Below, one piece after another: positions 54,605 to 62,790 of a stretch of 64,000 nt of DNA. A program made the position numbers and the translations under genes. The stretch comes from a virus: the IMG/VR virus record IMGVR_UViG_3300020147_000065, positions 157,109 through 221,108 of that record; one strand, 5' to 3'. Each line of letters begins with the position of its first letter. The stretch's first letter is position 1. The notes beneath the pieces were generated by a model. That model had not been told where the DNA came from and searched no databases. It saw nothing but the letters and a program-made list of their open reading frames with translations.

Positions 54605-55774
54605 ATGACAGCAATCCAACTCCCAACACTTTATTGTCGCCGTCAGGACGGCGGAATCAACCAGTGGACTATCGAAGTTGATGGTAGCCGCAAAAGAACT
54701 ATCTCAGGTAAGGTTGGCGGAAAACTCGTCGAATCTGCATGGGAACAATGTGTAGTAAAGAACGAAGGTCGCTCTAATGCGACCACACCCGAATCACAGG
54801 CTTTAGCACAGGCTCAGTCTGACTGGAATAAGAAAAAGGCACGAAAGTATTCGGAGAGTCCCGATACCGTTGATACTGATAAAATTTATCAGTGTATGTT
54901 AGCGAAAGACGTTCGCGGTGAATGGGATAAGAAAACCGAAACGTGGAAGAAACCCCACTGGCCGAAGATTGAGAAGGCATTGAATGAGGGGCAGAAAATC
55001 TTTGTTCAAGCTAAACTTGATGGTATTCGTTGTATCGCCAATAAAGATGGTTTATGGTCGCGTGAAGGAAAGAGATTCGTTTCTTGTCCTCACATCGAAG
55101 AAGCACTCAAACCTTTGTTTGCTGGACAACCCGATTTGATTCTCGACGGTGAGCTATTCAACTTTGAACTGCGTAACGACTTCAATAAAATCGCTTCGCT
55201 TATCAAGCGTCAGAAACCAACAGCAGAGGATATTGCTGAAACTGCTGAAAATGTGCAGTATCATATTTACGACGTTCCTTCTGTGGATGAATTGTTTGAG
55301 AAGCGGTGTCGTGGCTATAATGCGCTCTGCCGTGTTGCTGATAAACCTTTCATCGTTCCAGTCGAAACTTACGAAGTTAGCTCTCTGCAAGAGATTCACG
55401 ACCTCTACGACCTCTTTGCTGAGACACACAAACAGGAAGGCGCGATTATTCGCTTCAACGTGAAGTATCTGAATAAGCGCACCGACCAACTTCTGAAATA
55501 CAAGGTTTTCGTGGACGAAGAATTTGTAATTGTGGACGTTCACAGCGGAGTAGGTAAAGCCGCTGACCTCGCTTGTAAAATGTCCTTCGTGAATGAGGAC
55601 GGTAATCCTTTTGAGGCGACAACAACAGGTAGTGCAGAAACCCGACAGGGTTATCTAAAAGACCGCAATAATTTAATCGGTAAACGTGCAACGGTGCGTT
55701 ACGGAAATCGAACTCCTGATAAGAATGTCCCGCGTTGGGGAAGAATAATCGCTATACGTGATTACGAAAGTTAG
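54605..55774 (+). CDS. ATP-dependent DNA ligase with WGR-like N-terminus
   Basis: 389 residues. Residues about 1-85 resemble a WGR-type domain (INQWTIEVDGSRKRTISGKVGG). The nucleotidyltransferase core follows: motif I KLDGIR (Lys137), DGELFNF (motif III), EGAIIRF (motif IV), LLKYKVF (motif V), then an OB-like C-terminus. Seals nicks in DNA using ATP. Leaderless. The WGR-like part links it to the PARP-like protein nearby. Confidence 0.85.
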   Translation: MTAIQLPTLYCRRQDGGINQWTIEVDGSRKRTISGKVGGKLVESAWEQCVVKNEGRSNATTPESQALAQAQSDWNKKKARKYSESPDTVDTDKIYQCMLAKDVRGEWDKKTETWKKPHWPKIEKALNEGQKIFVQAKLDGIRCIANKDGLWSREGKRFVSCPHIEEALKPLFAGQPDLILDGELFNFELRNDFNKIASLIKRQKPTAEDIAETAENVQYHIYDVPSVDELFEKRCRGYNALCRVADKPFIVPVETYEVSSLQEIHDLYDLFAETHKQEGAIIRFNVKYLNKRTDQLLKYKVFVDEEFVIVDVHSGVGKAADLACKMSFVNEDGNPFEATTTGSAETRQGYLKDRNNLIGKRATVRYGNRTPDKNVPRWGRIIAIRDYES

Positions 55775-56503
55775 TTAGATGGCGAGAGATGTTAAGGCAT
55801 CTCTCGCCTCTTCTGGTGTAGAAAATCCGGTCTTTGCGTATCTTATTCCGTTAATTTTCTTTGCATATAACCATTTATCTCTCTTGTTATAATACACATT
55901 CGGATAAACATGTTGCTTTTTAACAGGAAGAGAAAAACCATCTTTTATTTCTTTCATGTAATTTTCTCGATTACTTGGAAAATTTAATCTTGCTTCTTTA
56001 CCGTAAAGTAATAGTGCTAATTTATCATAATGTTCTGCGGCTTCTTCCTCTGATAAGAAATCACAACGATAATATTCTTTTCCGTTTTTATCTCTTATAA
56101 ATGCTCTCCATTTTTCACTGGATGCATTATGTAAACAAACCCCCACATATCTTTTATTTGAGTTTTTCTTTACTCCTTGTTGACTGGTGGTAGAATTACC
56201 AAAACGAACATCTGCTGGGTTTCTAATTAAGTTATATCCGAATCTTCTGTCCCAAGACTTTAGCTCATTTATCCAGAAATACTCTCTGTCTTTTGCTTTA
56301 TCAAAATCTACAGTTTCTATAGGCTCAATCATAAAATTGTTTATACCATGAGAAGCCATTGCTTTATGTATAATTGTCTTAGCTCTATGACGAGCAAAAC
56401 TTTTGTGACCATTAAATCTAATATTAATTGGTTGGGTTGTTGAACCAATATAAATTTTCCCATTGAGTAGATTTGTGATCTTGTAGATATTGATCTGTTT
56501 CAT
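55775..56503 (-). CDS. GIY-YIG homing endonuclease with AP2-like domains
   Basis: 242 residues. IYKITNLLNGKIYIGSTTQP is the GIY-YIG motif, with catalytic R (IRFNGH) and E residues; residues about 110-170 and 200-242 are AP2-like DNA-binding repeats (KRYVGVCLHNASSEKWRAFI). Inserted on the minus strand between plus-strand genes; it shares a terminator hairpin (GGCGAGAGATG and CATCTCTCGCC) with the ligase gene. Confidence 0.85.
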   Translation of the reverse strand: MKQINIYKITNLLNGKIYIGSTTQPINIRFNGHKSFARHRAKTIIHKAMASHGINNFMIEPIETVDFDKAKDREYFWINELKSWDRRFGYNLIRNPADVRFGNSTTSQQGVKKNSNKRYVGVCLHNASSEKWRAFIRDKNGKEYYRCDFLSEEEAAEHYDKLALLLYGKEARLNFPSNRENYMKEIKDGFSLPVKKQHVYPNVYYNKRDKWLYAKKINGIRYAKTGFSTPEEARDALTSLAI

Positions 56504-56573
56504 ATAAATCCATACGGTTTACACTTGACATTGGTTCCGAAGTTTAGTAAAATAGTATATACAGGAGAAGAAA

Positions 56574-57887
56574 ATGCCACAAATAATTGATGAAGCGCGT
56601 CTGATATGTGCTAAATTCAAAGACGGGAAGTTAGTACATAATAAATTTTACAACATGACATTATACGACGACAACCGAGTGCGAATTTGGTATGGGCGAT
56701 ATGTTGAGGATGGCAGCGGTGGACTGAAAACACAGAGCGACGAAACGGTTCCTGGCGGTCGCGCTTTGTTTGATTCAAAATATCGTGAAAAGACCGGCCC
56801 AAGAAAAGGTTACAAGCCGCTCCCAGTCGTAGCGAACACAACTTCAGATAGTAAAATAGTTGTGGCTAAAGGCACACTTGCTGAGATTGCAGCAAAGCAA
56901 ATCAAGACTAACTCCGATGAAGTGTTTATGCTTATCAAACATCTCGCAGATGTTAATGTGCATCAAATTACTTCACAAACCTCTATCAAGTATGACGCAG
57001 CAACGGGTAGCTTTTCAACACCTTATGGTCTTGTTACTTCTAATGGTATTGATAAGGGGCGGACACTTTTAGGTGAGATTCATAGTCTGCTAACCACGGG
57101 CACCTTCGATAAGCGTTTTGAGACACTTGTTGAAGAATATATGACAATCATTCCACAAAGTGTTGGTCGCCGTTCAATCGGCCCGAAAGAAGTCTTTCCT
57201 AATCTTGATAAAGTCAAGTCACAAAACGACGTGCTTGATGCTCTTGAAGCATCTTTAACCGAGGCCAATAAACCTAAGAAGGAAGAAAAGAGCGACGAAG
57301 CGCAGGAAGTTGAGAAGTTGTTCGACTGCGTATTAGAGATTGTCACAGACCCCGCAGAATATAACCGCGTGGAAAGCCTTTATACTTCTTCTCGTAAAGA
57401 AATGCACGTAGCAGCACGTTTAAAACTACGTAAGGTTTACCGTGTTGTTATTAACCACATGACGCAAGCCTACAATAACCGTAAGGTTAAAGGTAATGAG
57501 CAAGAGTTATGGCATGGAACATCACCGGCTAACGTGCTTTCGATTCTTAAATCAGGCTTCATGATTTCGCCGCCTTCAACGGCGGCAATCGCGGGTAAAA
57601 ACTTTGGTTACGGTGTTTATTTCGCTAATGCCTCAACCAAGAGTTTAAACTACGCACACGGTTATTGGTCAGGCACTTATGCTCGGAAATGCTTCTTGTT
57701 TTTAAACAACGTGGCTCTTGGTAACTATTATGTTCCTGAGAACACCACGCGAAGCAATCCACCAAAAGGCTACGATTCATACTGGGCACAGGCGGGTAAA
57801 TCCTCCTGGTTACAGAATGATGAGATTGTGATTTTCGACACAACTCAGATTGAGCCTACTTACTTGCTGGAATTTGAGGACAACTAA
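56574..57887 (+). CDS. PARP-like ADP-ribosyltransferase
   Basis: 437 residues. N-terminal WGR-like domain (FYNMTLYDDNRVRIWYGRY), helical regulatory-like region (about 95-220), then a PARP catalytic domain: LWHGTSPANVLSILKSGF (H of H-Y-E), GKNFGYGVYFANASTKSLNY (Y), and a Glu near QNDEIVIF. It transfers ADP-ribose from NAD+. Its chromosomal partner may be the macrodomain protein at 62872. GGAGAAG precedes the ATG. A motif copy (GCTAACCACGGGC) lies inside (57089-57101). Confidence 0.9.
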   Translation: MPQIIDEARLICAKFKDGKLVHNKFYNMTLYDDNRVRIWYGRYVEDGSGGLKTQSDETVPGGRALFDSKYREKTGPRKGYKPLPVVANTTSDSKIVVAKGTLAEIAAKQIKTNSDEVFMLIKHLADVNVHQITSQTSIKYDAATGSFSTPYGLVTSNGIDKGRTLLGEIHSLLTTGTFDKRFETLVEEYMTIIPQSVGRRSIGPKEVFPNLDKVKSQNDVLDALEASLTEANKPKKEEKSDEAQEVEKLFDCVLEIVTDPAEYNRVESLYTSSRKEMHVAARLKLRKVYRVVINHMTQAYNNRKVKGNEQELWHGTSPANVLSILKSGFMISPPSTAAIAGKNFGYGVYFANASTKSLNYAHGYWSGTYARKCFLFLNNVALGNYYVPENTTRSNPPKGYDSYWAQAGKSSWLQNDEIVIFDTTQIEPTYLLEFEDN

Positions 57888-57952
57888 CCTTCGGGTTAGT
57901 TGTCTGCCCCCCCCCCTTGGCAACGACTCCATAATACTATATAATTTATTCC

Positions 57953-59077
57953 ATGAGCACAGAATATCACCATCCAGACGACAAAGCACTTATGGATTTA
58001 CAGGCAGGGGAAATCAAGATTATCAAACCTGATGAACCTCCCTTCTTAGTTGAACTCGATGAACTTGAAAGAGCAGCCGAACCCTTCTTTTTCGATATGA
58101 AATTCATCTTTCCTTACCAACATCACTTGAATGATGTTGAGGGACATATATTAGGGATTCAATACGATGGAGTTACCATTGCAAAATTCCAACAAGTTCA
58201 TGGTGGATTCTTTCGCCTCGCATGGACTAACGACCAACGACAGGAAGATATTCCGTGGGAAGTTCACGGTCTTTGTGTTGGCTGTGTAATCAGTTTCGAC
58301 CAACTTCTATTTGCAGTGAAATGGGCTTCATTCGCTAACAAATTGAAGTATAAACGCGGAACACGTTTCCTTAGTGATGGTGACGTGAAAAATCAATTAA
58401 ATAATCCAGAAAAGGGGTTGACACCACCCACGGAAAGTGGTAAAATAAATGGTGTTAAAGGAGAAAATATGTGTTTGGTAAATCCTCTGCAAAATGATGT
58501 GCAGACAGTTGTGAACGAGTTTGTTTCTCAGGGTAAATCTTTTACCGCTTTCGATGTGACCGTAGAAGTAGGCAACCGTGTAGGAATGAAGGTGCCTCAT
58601 CGCTACGTGAAGCCAGAGGTTGTCAATGCTCTGGAAACGCTACCCACGGGGTATGATGTGCGAATCCGCACCGACATTAACGGACAACCGCGCGAGTGGT
58701 ATAAGACGCAACCGGCAGCAGTAGCTACTCCGGCAACCGCTGCTGTTAAAGCGCCCGTGGCAAGCACAAATGTTGGTGTCGCAAAGAATGAAGATGGCAC
58801 TCGCCTTCGCGTTTTTCGTGACGCCCTTGAATCCGTTGGCTTCAAACCAGGTGAGAAAGTTCGTGCTGTATTCTCGCCTTCCATGAAAGCAGTATTTGTC
58901 ATTCCGACAACTTCTGTGTTTTCAACCAATGACCCTGACAAGAAGGATGCAGAGTATTCTGTGGACGTTCGACAGAATCTTCGCCTTCAACTGTCAACAC
59001 TTGGAATCCCTTCTGCCTCACAGGTAAGCGGTGTTTCTAAGGTTCAAGATAAAGTTTTGCAAATTTCTTTGCAATAA
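57953..59077 (+). CDS. Protein of unknown function, possible two-gene fusion
   Basis: 374 residues. Residues 1-160 are one acidic domain; residues 173-374 another, with Pro/Ala linker and barrel-like C-terminus. The DNA between them is a full promoter (TTGACA, motif, TAAAAT) and Shine-Dalgarno, yet stays open in frame. So both a full-length and a short product are expected. Leaderless. Not recognised. Confidence 0.6.
   Translation: MSTEYHHPDDKALMDLQAGEIKIIKPDEPPFLVELDELERAAEPFFFDMKFIFPYQHHLNDVEGHILGIQYDGVTIAKFQQVHGGFFRLAWTNDQRQEDIPWEVHGLCVGCVISFDQLLFAVKWASFANKLKYKRGTRFLSDGDVKNQLNNPEKGLTPPTESGKINGVKGENMCLVNPLQNDVQTVVNEFVSQGKSFTAFDVTVEVGNRVGMKVPHRYVKPEVVNALETLPTGYDVRIRTDINGQPREWYKTQPAAVATPATAAVKAPVASTNVGVAKNEDGTRLRVFRDALESVGFKPGEKVRAVFSPSMKAVFVIPTTSVFSTNDPDKKDAEYSVDVRQNLRLQLSTLGIPSASQVSGVSKVQDKVLQISLQ
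58421..58468 (+). promoter_or_regulatory. Promoter inside an open frame
   Basis: TTGACA, CCACCCACGGAAAGTGG (a reversed motif), TAAAAT, then AAAGGAGA before ATG 58469. The upstream frame reads through it without a stop. Confidence 0.65.
58469..59077 (+). CDS. Nested gene: short form of the protein at 57953
   Basis: 202 residues from an in-frame internal ATG with its own promoter and AAAGGAGA. The N-terminal part (residues 1-75) is helical; then a Pro/Ala linker; then a barrel-like domain (GFKPGEKVRAVFSPSMKAVFVIP). CTACCCACGGGG motif copy near 58640. Confidence 0.6.
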   Translation: MCLVNPLQNDVQTVVNEFVSQGKSFTAFDVTVEVGNRVGMKVPHRYVKPEVVNALETLPTGYDVRIRTDINGQPREWYKTQPAAVATPATAAVKAPVASTNVGVAKNEDGTRLRVFRDALESVGFKPGEKVRAVFSPSMKAVFVIPTTSVFSTNDPDKKDAEYSVDVRQNLRLQLSTLGIPSASQVSGVSKVQDKVLQISLQ

Positions 59078-59142
59078 CCCCTTGACAAACTTGCAGGAAC
59101 CACGTATAATATCTTACGTGCTAATGCATACATGATAAAAAG

Positions 59143-59212
59143 CTAAGACGTATGCGACAGGTAAAGCAGCTAAAAGCGGTGTGTTTTGCGGGTTCGATTC
59201 CCGCCGTCTTAG
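59143..59212 (+). tRNA. tRNA-like gene, anticodon not assignable
   Basis: Acceptor CTAAGAC/GTCTTAG and T-arm GCGGG-TTCGATT-CCCGC are perfect, but the anticodon arm (TAAAA-GCGGTGTG-TTTTG) has an eight-base loop and no variable loop follows. GCATAC in the leader can pair with GTATGC of the D-arm. A GUG reading is possible but tRNA-His is already at 48835. Confidence 0.5.
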
Positions 59213-59216
59213 TCAT

Positions 59217-59279
59217 AAGGTTCTAACAGCAAACAATCAAAATTGTTTACCATTTAATCAAACAAATCAAATGAACCTT
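59217..59279 (+). ncRNA. YACAGCA element E3
   Basis: AAGGTTC pairs with GAACCTT; inside are TAACAGCA and the hairpin AAACAAT-CAAA-ATTGTTT. Starts four bases after a tRNA-like gene. Confidence 0.5.
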
Positions 59280-59285
59280 GAATTT

Positions 59286-59353
59286 AGGGGAGTAGCTCAC
59301 CGTTAGAGCGTCCGTCTGGAAGGTAGCAGGTTAAATTCCTGCCTCCCCTACCA
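59286..59353 (+). tRNA. tRNA-like gene lacking a normal anticodon arm
   Basis: Acceptor AGGGGAG/CTCCCCT, D-arm GCTC/GAGC, T-arm GCAGG-TTAAATT-CCTGC and ACCA are all good, but only 16 bases (GTCCGTCTGGAAGGTA) lie between D and T arms, so a 5-bp anticodon stem cannot form. Confidence 0.5.
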
Positions 59354-59373
59354 AAAGATAGTTACAGCAATCT

Positions 59374-59443
59374 TTACAGCATAGCTTAATGGATAAGCAA
59401 AAGTCTTCAAAACTTTAGATTGCGGGTTCGACTCCCGCTGCAA
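59374..59443 (+). tRNA. Opal suppressor-type tRNA (UCA), inside an outer stem
   Basis: Acceptor TTACAGC/GCTGCAA (one A-C mismatch), D-arm GCTT/AAGC, anticodon arm AAAGT-CTTCAAA-ACTTT (UCA, reads UGA), T-arm CGGG-TTCGACT-CCCG. Flanking AAGATAGTT (59355-59363) and AACTATCTT (59447-59455) form a 9-bp outer stem (element E4, with TACAGCA). UGA is also used as a normal stop here. Confidence 0.65.
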
Positions 59444-59461
59444 TAAAACTATCTTGTAAAT

Positions 59462-59542
59462 TGGGATGAAGTTCTGAGGTGTTCGGAATATAGGCTCTCC
59501 GCGGAGTCGAAGGGGTAGGTTAAACTCCTACCGTCCCAGCCA
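59462..59542 (+). tRNA. tRNA-Arg (CCG), unusual arms
   Basis: Acceptor TGGGATG/CGTCCCA, GCCA encoded, T-arm GTAGG-TTAAACT-CCTAC. Anticodon arm GGCTC-TCCGCG-GAGTC has a six-base loop if all five pairs form; the triplet CCG is in the right place. Confidence 0.6.
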
Positions 59543-59612
59543 AAAGGTCGAGACAGCAACTTAAAACGCATTTCACTGTTAATGAACGACGACGGGTTCG
59601 ACTCCCCTTACC
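59543..59612 (+). ncRNA. tRNA-like RNA with YACAGCA motif (E5)
   Basis: Starts at the end of a CCA, holds GACAGCAACTTAAAAC, a CATT/AATG hairpin and a T-arm-like GGG-TTCGACT-CCC, but no acceptor stem longer than three pairs. Confidence 0.4.
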
Positions 59613-59665
59613 ACCCCTTGACAACCCCCCGCGGTTAGTAGTATAATTACTTTGGTTTTGAAAGA

Positions 59666-59704
59666 AAGGTGCGAACAACAACAATACCAATAGCACCTTG
59701 GAGG
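59666..59704 (+). promoter_or_regulatory. Leader hairpin and Shine-Dalgarno of the Ro60-like gene
   Basis: AAGGTGC pairs with GCACCTT around a 20-base A/C-rich loop, immediately before GGAGG. The RNA starts from TTGACA/TATAAT with a CCCCGCGGTTAG motif variant. Could be a site of autoregulation by the RNA-binding product. Confidence 0.5.
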
Positions 59705-59708
59705 AATT

Positions 59709-61190
59709 ATGGCACGAATGAATAGCCTTGTGGCTGCGCTCAACACGACTGTAACTGAGAAGGGCGCTCTCACCAACCGCTCAAGCGGTTCTGCAATGTT
59801 GGATTTCTACGGACAGATGGGCGCTATGCGCGGTCAGTCTGACTCCAACGTAAACTCTACGTTCTCCGCGGCTTTTGCTGCTGAGCGAGCACTTGCTCTC
59901 CGTTCTCTCTTCTATCTCCGTGACGTTCGCGGTGGTAAGGGTGAGCGAAAGACCTTCCGCACCATCCTTGATTGGTTGGTAAAGAATGACCCACAGGTTG
60001 TAATCAATAACCTCGATAACATCTCGTTCTATGGTCGTTACGACGACCTTGCCCGTTTGATTAACTGCGGAAACACTAAGGTGAAGAACGCAGTGGTCGC
60101 AAAGGTCAAGGCTCAGCTTGCGGCTGACAAGAACGACGAACACCCTTCGCTCTTGGCTAAGTGGATGCCCTCCATTAACGCCTCGTCCACAGAGTCTAAG
60201 TCTCTGGCGAAGAAGTGGATTCGTGCTCTCGGTATGTCCGAGGCCGAATATCGTAAGACTCTTTCTGCGCTTCGTGCTCAGATTAAGGTTGTCGAGCGTT
60301 ATATGTGCGCCCGTGATTGGGATTCGATTAACTTCGAGCACGTCCCATCGAACGCTGCAAAGCTGTATCGTAAGGCGTTTAAGACCCGCGCACCTGAGCG
60401 TTACTCTGAGTATCTCGGTGCCGTAGAGAAGGGTGAGAAGACCATCAAGGCTTCTACTCTTTACCCCTACGACCTCGTTCGTCCTTACTTGAAGGCCGGT
60501 GGCTATTACGGTGGACGTGTAAGCGTTGACCGCACTATCGAAGCACAGTGGAAGGCTCTGCCTAACTACCTCGCTGACGATGACACCGACTTCTTGGTAA
60601 TCGCGGACACTTCGGGTTCGATGTTCGACCACTCGTTGGATTTCTTGCCCATCTGCGTATCAGTGTCTTTGGCACTATACTCGGCTGAGCGTAACCGTGG
60701 AGCCTTCAAGGGCTTCTGGATGAACTTCTCAACTTCTCCTACTTTCCAGCAGGTTCGTGGTGAGACTTTGGCTGACAAGATTAGCAACATGGACTACTCT
60801 AACTGGTGTGGTTCTACCAACGTTGACAAGGCTTTCGAGTTGATTCTTTCTCGCGCTCGCGCGGCGAATGTTCCAGCCGACGAAATGCCTAAGATGTTGA
60901 TGGTCATTAGTGATATGCAGTTTGACGGTCACTGCACCGTGACGAACCTTGAGACTTGGAAGAAGAAGTTCGCAACCTACGGTTACGAGGCTCCAACCAT
61001 CGTCTTCTGGAACGTAAACGCACGTCCTGGCCAGTCGCCAATTACTGTAAACGACAAGGGTGTAATGCTTGTTAGCGGTGCGTCCGCAGAGACATTCCGC
61101 GCTGTCCTTTCCGGTAAGAACTTGTCGGCTTACGACGCAATGGTTAATACTCTCAGCAATGAGCGTTACGACCGTGTTGTTGTAGACTAA
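59709..61190 (+). CDS. Ro60/TROVE-like (or related DUF2828) vWA protein
   Basis: 493 residues. N-terminal helical (HEAT-like) part with YLRDVRGGKGERKTF, then a von Willebrand A domain with the MIDAS motif DTSGSM (about 302-307) and a later T/D. This is the plan of Ro60 and of the related DUF2828 family. Ro60 proteins are rings that bind Y RNAs and misfolded RNAs and can partner with PNPase. The codon use differs from its neighbours (more C-ending codons), a possible sign of high expression or transfer. Confidence 0.75.
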   Translation: MARMNSLVAALNTTVTEKGALTNRSSGSAMLDFYGQMGAMRGQSDSNVNSTFSAAFAAERALALRSLFYLRDVRGGKGERKTFRTILDWLVKNDPQVVINNLDNISFYGRYDDLARLINCGNTKVKNAVVAKVKAQLAADKNDEHPSLLAKWMPSINASSTESKSLAKKWIRALGMSEAEYRKTLSALRAQIKVVERYMCARDWDSINFEHVPSNAAKLYRKAFKTRAPERYSEYLGAVEKGEKTIKASTLYPYDLVRPYLKAGGYYGGRVSVDRTIEAQWKALPNYLADDDTDFLVIADTSGSMFDHSLDFLPICVSVSLALYSAERNRGAFKGFWMNFSTSPTFQQVRGETLADKISNMDYSNWCGSTNVDKAFELILSRARAANVPADEMPKMLMVISDMQFDGHCTVTNLETWKKKFATYGYEAPTIVFWNVNARPGQSPITVNDKGVMLVSGASAETFRAVLSGKNLSAYDAMVNTLSNERYDRVVVD

Positions 61191-61210
61191 TCCGGTGTTG
61201 GGCGGGGAAA

Positions 61211-61232
61211 GGGGCAGCTTTCGGGCTGCCCC
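61211..61232 (+). terminator. Rho-independent terminator
   Basis: GGGGCAGC and GCTGCCCC, then TTTTCTTTTT; a C-tract module follows. Confidence 0.85.
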
Positions 61233-61316
61233 TTTTCTTTTTGTGATCCTGCCCCCCCCCCTTGCACTAAGTCACCAAAGACGGTATAATTTATTACATG
61301 AGAGGGAGACACTATA

Positions 61317-61661
61317 ATGCACAACGATCAAGAACCGCAGAATGCTCAAGAAACCAGAGTGCATCTCGAATCGGCTAAAAAGCGAGTAGAGCAACTCGAA
61401 GCCCGGCTTCGGGGCTTCGAGCAGAGATGTAACAACGGAAATCATAATTGGGGTCAACCTAAGTATGATCCAATTCATCACGAAGCTTATACTAGTCCCG
61501 GCGACCGGCCCGGCACAATGGGTGTAGACTGGCGAGGCCCAACATACGTCCCTGCTCGAACAGAAGACAGATGGGTTCGAGAATGCCGCGACTGTGGACT
61601 CAAACAAACAACAAAGTATTCGACCAAGAAAGTTACTGAAACCAAGATACCGAGCTTCTAA
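61317..61661 (+). CDS. Coiled-coil and zinc-knuckle protein
   Basis: 114 residues: N-terminal coiled coil (ESAKKRVEQLEARLRGFEQR), then CNNGNH and C-R-D-C, possibly one zinc site. GAGGGAGA precedes the ATG. TAATG overlap with the next gene. Confidence 0.55.
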   Translation: MHNDQEPQNAQETRVHLESAKKRVEQLEARLRGFEQRCNNGNHNWGQPKYDPIHHEAYTSPGDRPGTMGVDWRGPTYVPARTEDRWVRECRDCGLKQTTKYSTKKVTETKIPSF

Positions 61662-61987
61662 TGGAACTATGGGAAATTTTAGTCCCCACAGAAATGGAGC
61701 GGGACGGGCTTGTAAAGCCCATCAAAACGCGGTATCATAAGGTGTGGGATTCCAAGGTTCGAGAGATCGCCGGAGGATTAACAATTTCCCCTCCGCATAA
61801 AGGTCAGTGGTTATCCCCCAGTGGTGAGCTATTCGCAGAGCGAATGATTCCAGTGAGGATAGCTTGTACAGAAGAACAGATGGAGAAGATAATGGACTTC
61901 ACCATGACCTACTATAACCAACTTGCAGTGTTAGCATATAGAGTATCGGATAAGGTATTATATAAAGAGAAAGGAGCTATAAAATGA
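61661..61987 (+). CDS. Protein of unknown function
   Basis: 108 residues, alpha/beta. Coupled at both ends by overlap (TAATG, ATGA). Not recognised. Confidence 0.55.
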   Translation: MELWEILVPTEMERDGLVKPIKTRYHKVWDSKVREIAGGLTISPPHKGQWLSPSGELFAERMIPVRIACTEEQMEKIMDFTMTYYNQLAVLAYRVSDKVLYKEKGAIK

Positions 61988-62463
61988 AAGCTATCCACGG
62001 GTGTTATTACGTCCATCGGTCTGCATGGACACAATTACCAAACAAAGCGGCAATCGTAAGCGCATGGCAACAGACACCTTTTGATTTTATATTTGAGATG
62101 ATTAAATATAACTCTGTTACTGGAGCTGTTACGTTTTCAGAATGTCATGATTGGGACACCGCGTGGGAACCGACACAAGGCGATTCATGGTTAATCCGTT
62201 CCGATGGTAGCACGAAGTTCATAAAACAACCGAAAGACCCTTTCGTTTATCATCACAAACATCTGTTTGTTGATTCAACATATACAGGCTTTGATATAGA
62301 CAAAAGCAAAGCCCGTTCTGAAGCAATGTCAGAGGTTATATTGAAACTCGATAAACCCTACATTGGCCGTAAGTCGTGGTGGGAGACTTTACTGGGAGCC
62401 GAAGTCTGGCGAAATAAAAAGCCCGTAAAAGTCCGTGAAATACTTGACGCCGCTACTCAGTAG
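61984..62463 (+). CDS. Protein of unknown function
   Basis: 159 residues with many aromatic residues. A reversed GCTATCCACGGG motif copy is at codons 3-7. The next promoter (TTGACG to TAAAAT) lies at its 3' end. Confidence 0.55.
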   Translation: MKAIHGCYYVHRSAWTQLPNKAAIVSAWQQTPFDFIFEMIKYNSVTGAVTFSECHDWDTAWEPTQGDSWLIRSDGSTKFIKQPKDPFVYHHKHLFVDSTYTGFDIDKSKARSEAMSEVILKLDKPYIGRKSWWETLLGAEVWRNKKPVKVREILDAATQ

Positions 62464-62489
62464 TGGTAAAATATATTGTGAGGAAAATA

Positions 62490-62786
62490 ATGATACGAAC
62501 AAACACAAACACAGGCGCATTTGTCGCCCGATTCAATCACGAATCACCAAACGAACAGCACCGTGGCAAGTCCACCTTTGAACTGGAACAAGAGTTCGGT
62601 GAAGGTAACGCTCTCCAACTCTCCAAAGTAGAAGTAAATGTCCATGAAGGCGACCAGTTCTGTCGTCGAACAGGCCGACGAATCGCTTTCCGTCATGCGA
62701 TGCGAACGCTACGGCACAACAAAGTGCTTGGCCGACCAGAGCGAAAAGCTATTGGTGATGCCATTCGACAGAAAGTTAAGTTGTAA
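62490..62786 (+). CDS. Basic protein of unknown function
   Basis: 98 residues, basic C-terminus (RTLRHNKVLGRPERKAIGDAI). GTGAGGAAAA precedes the ATG. Confidence 0.55.
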   Translation: MIRTNTNTGAFVARFNHESPNEQHRGKSTFELEQEFGEGNALQLSKVEVNVHEGDQFCRRTGRRIAFRHAMRTLRHNKVLGRPERKAIGDAIRQKVKL

Positions 62787-62790
62787 GGAA

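Noticed and set aside
59143-59212. Reading the irregular tRNA as tRNA-His
   Set aside because: The loop is eight bases, C73 is absent, and a canonical His tRNA is at 48835.
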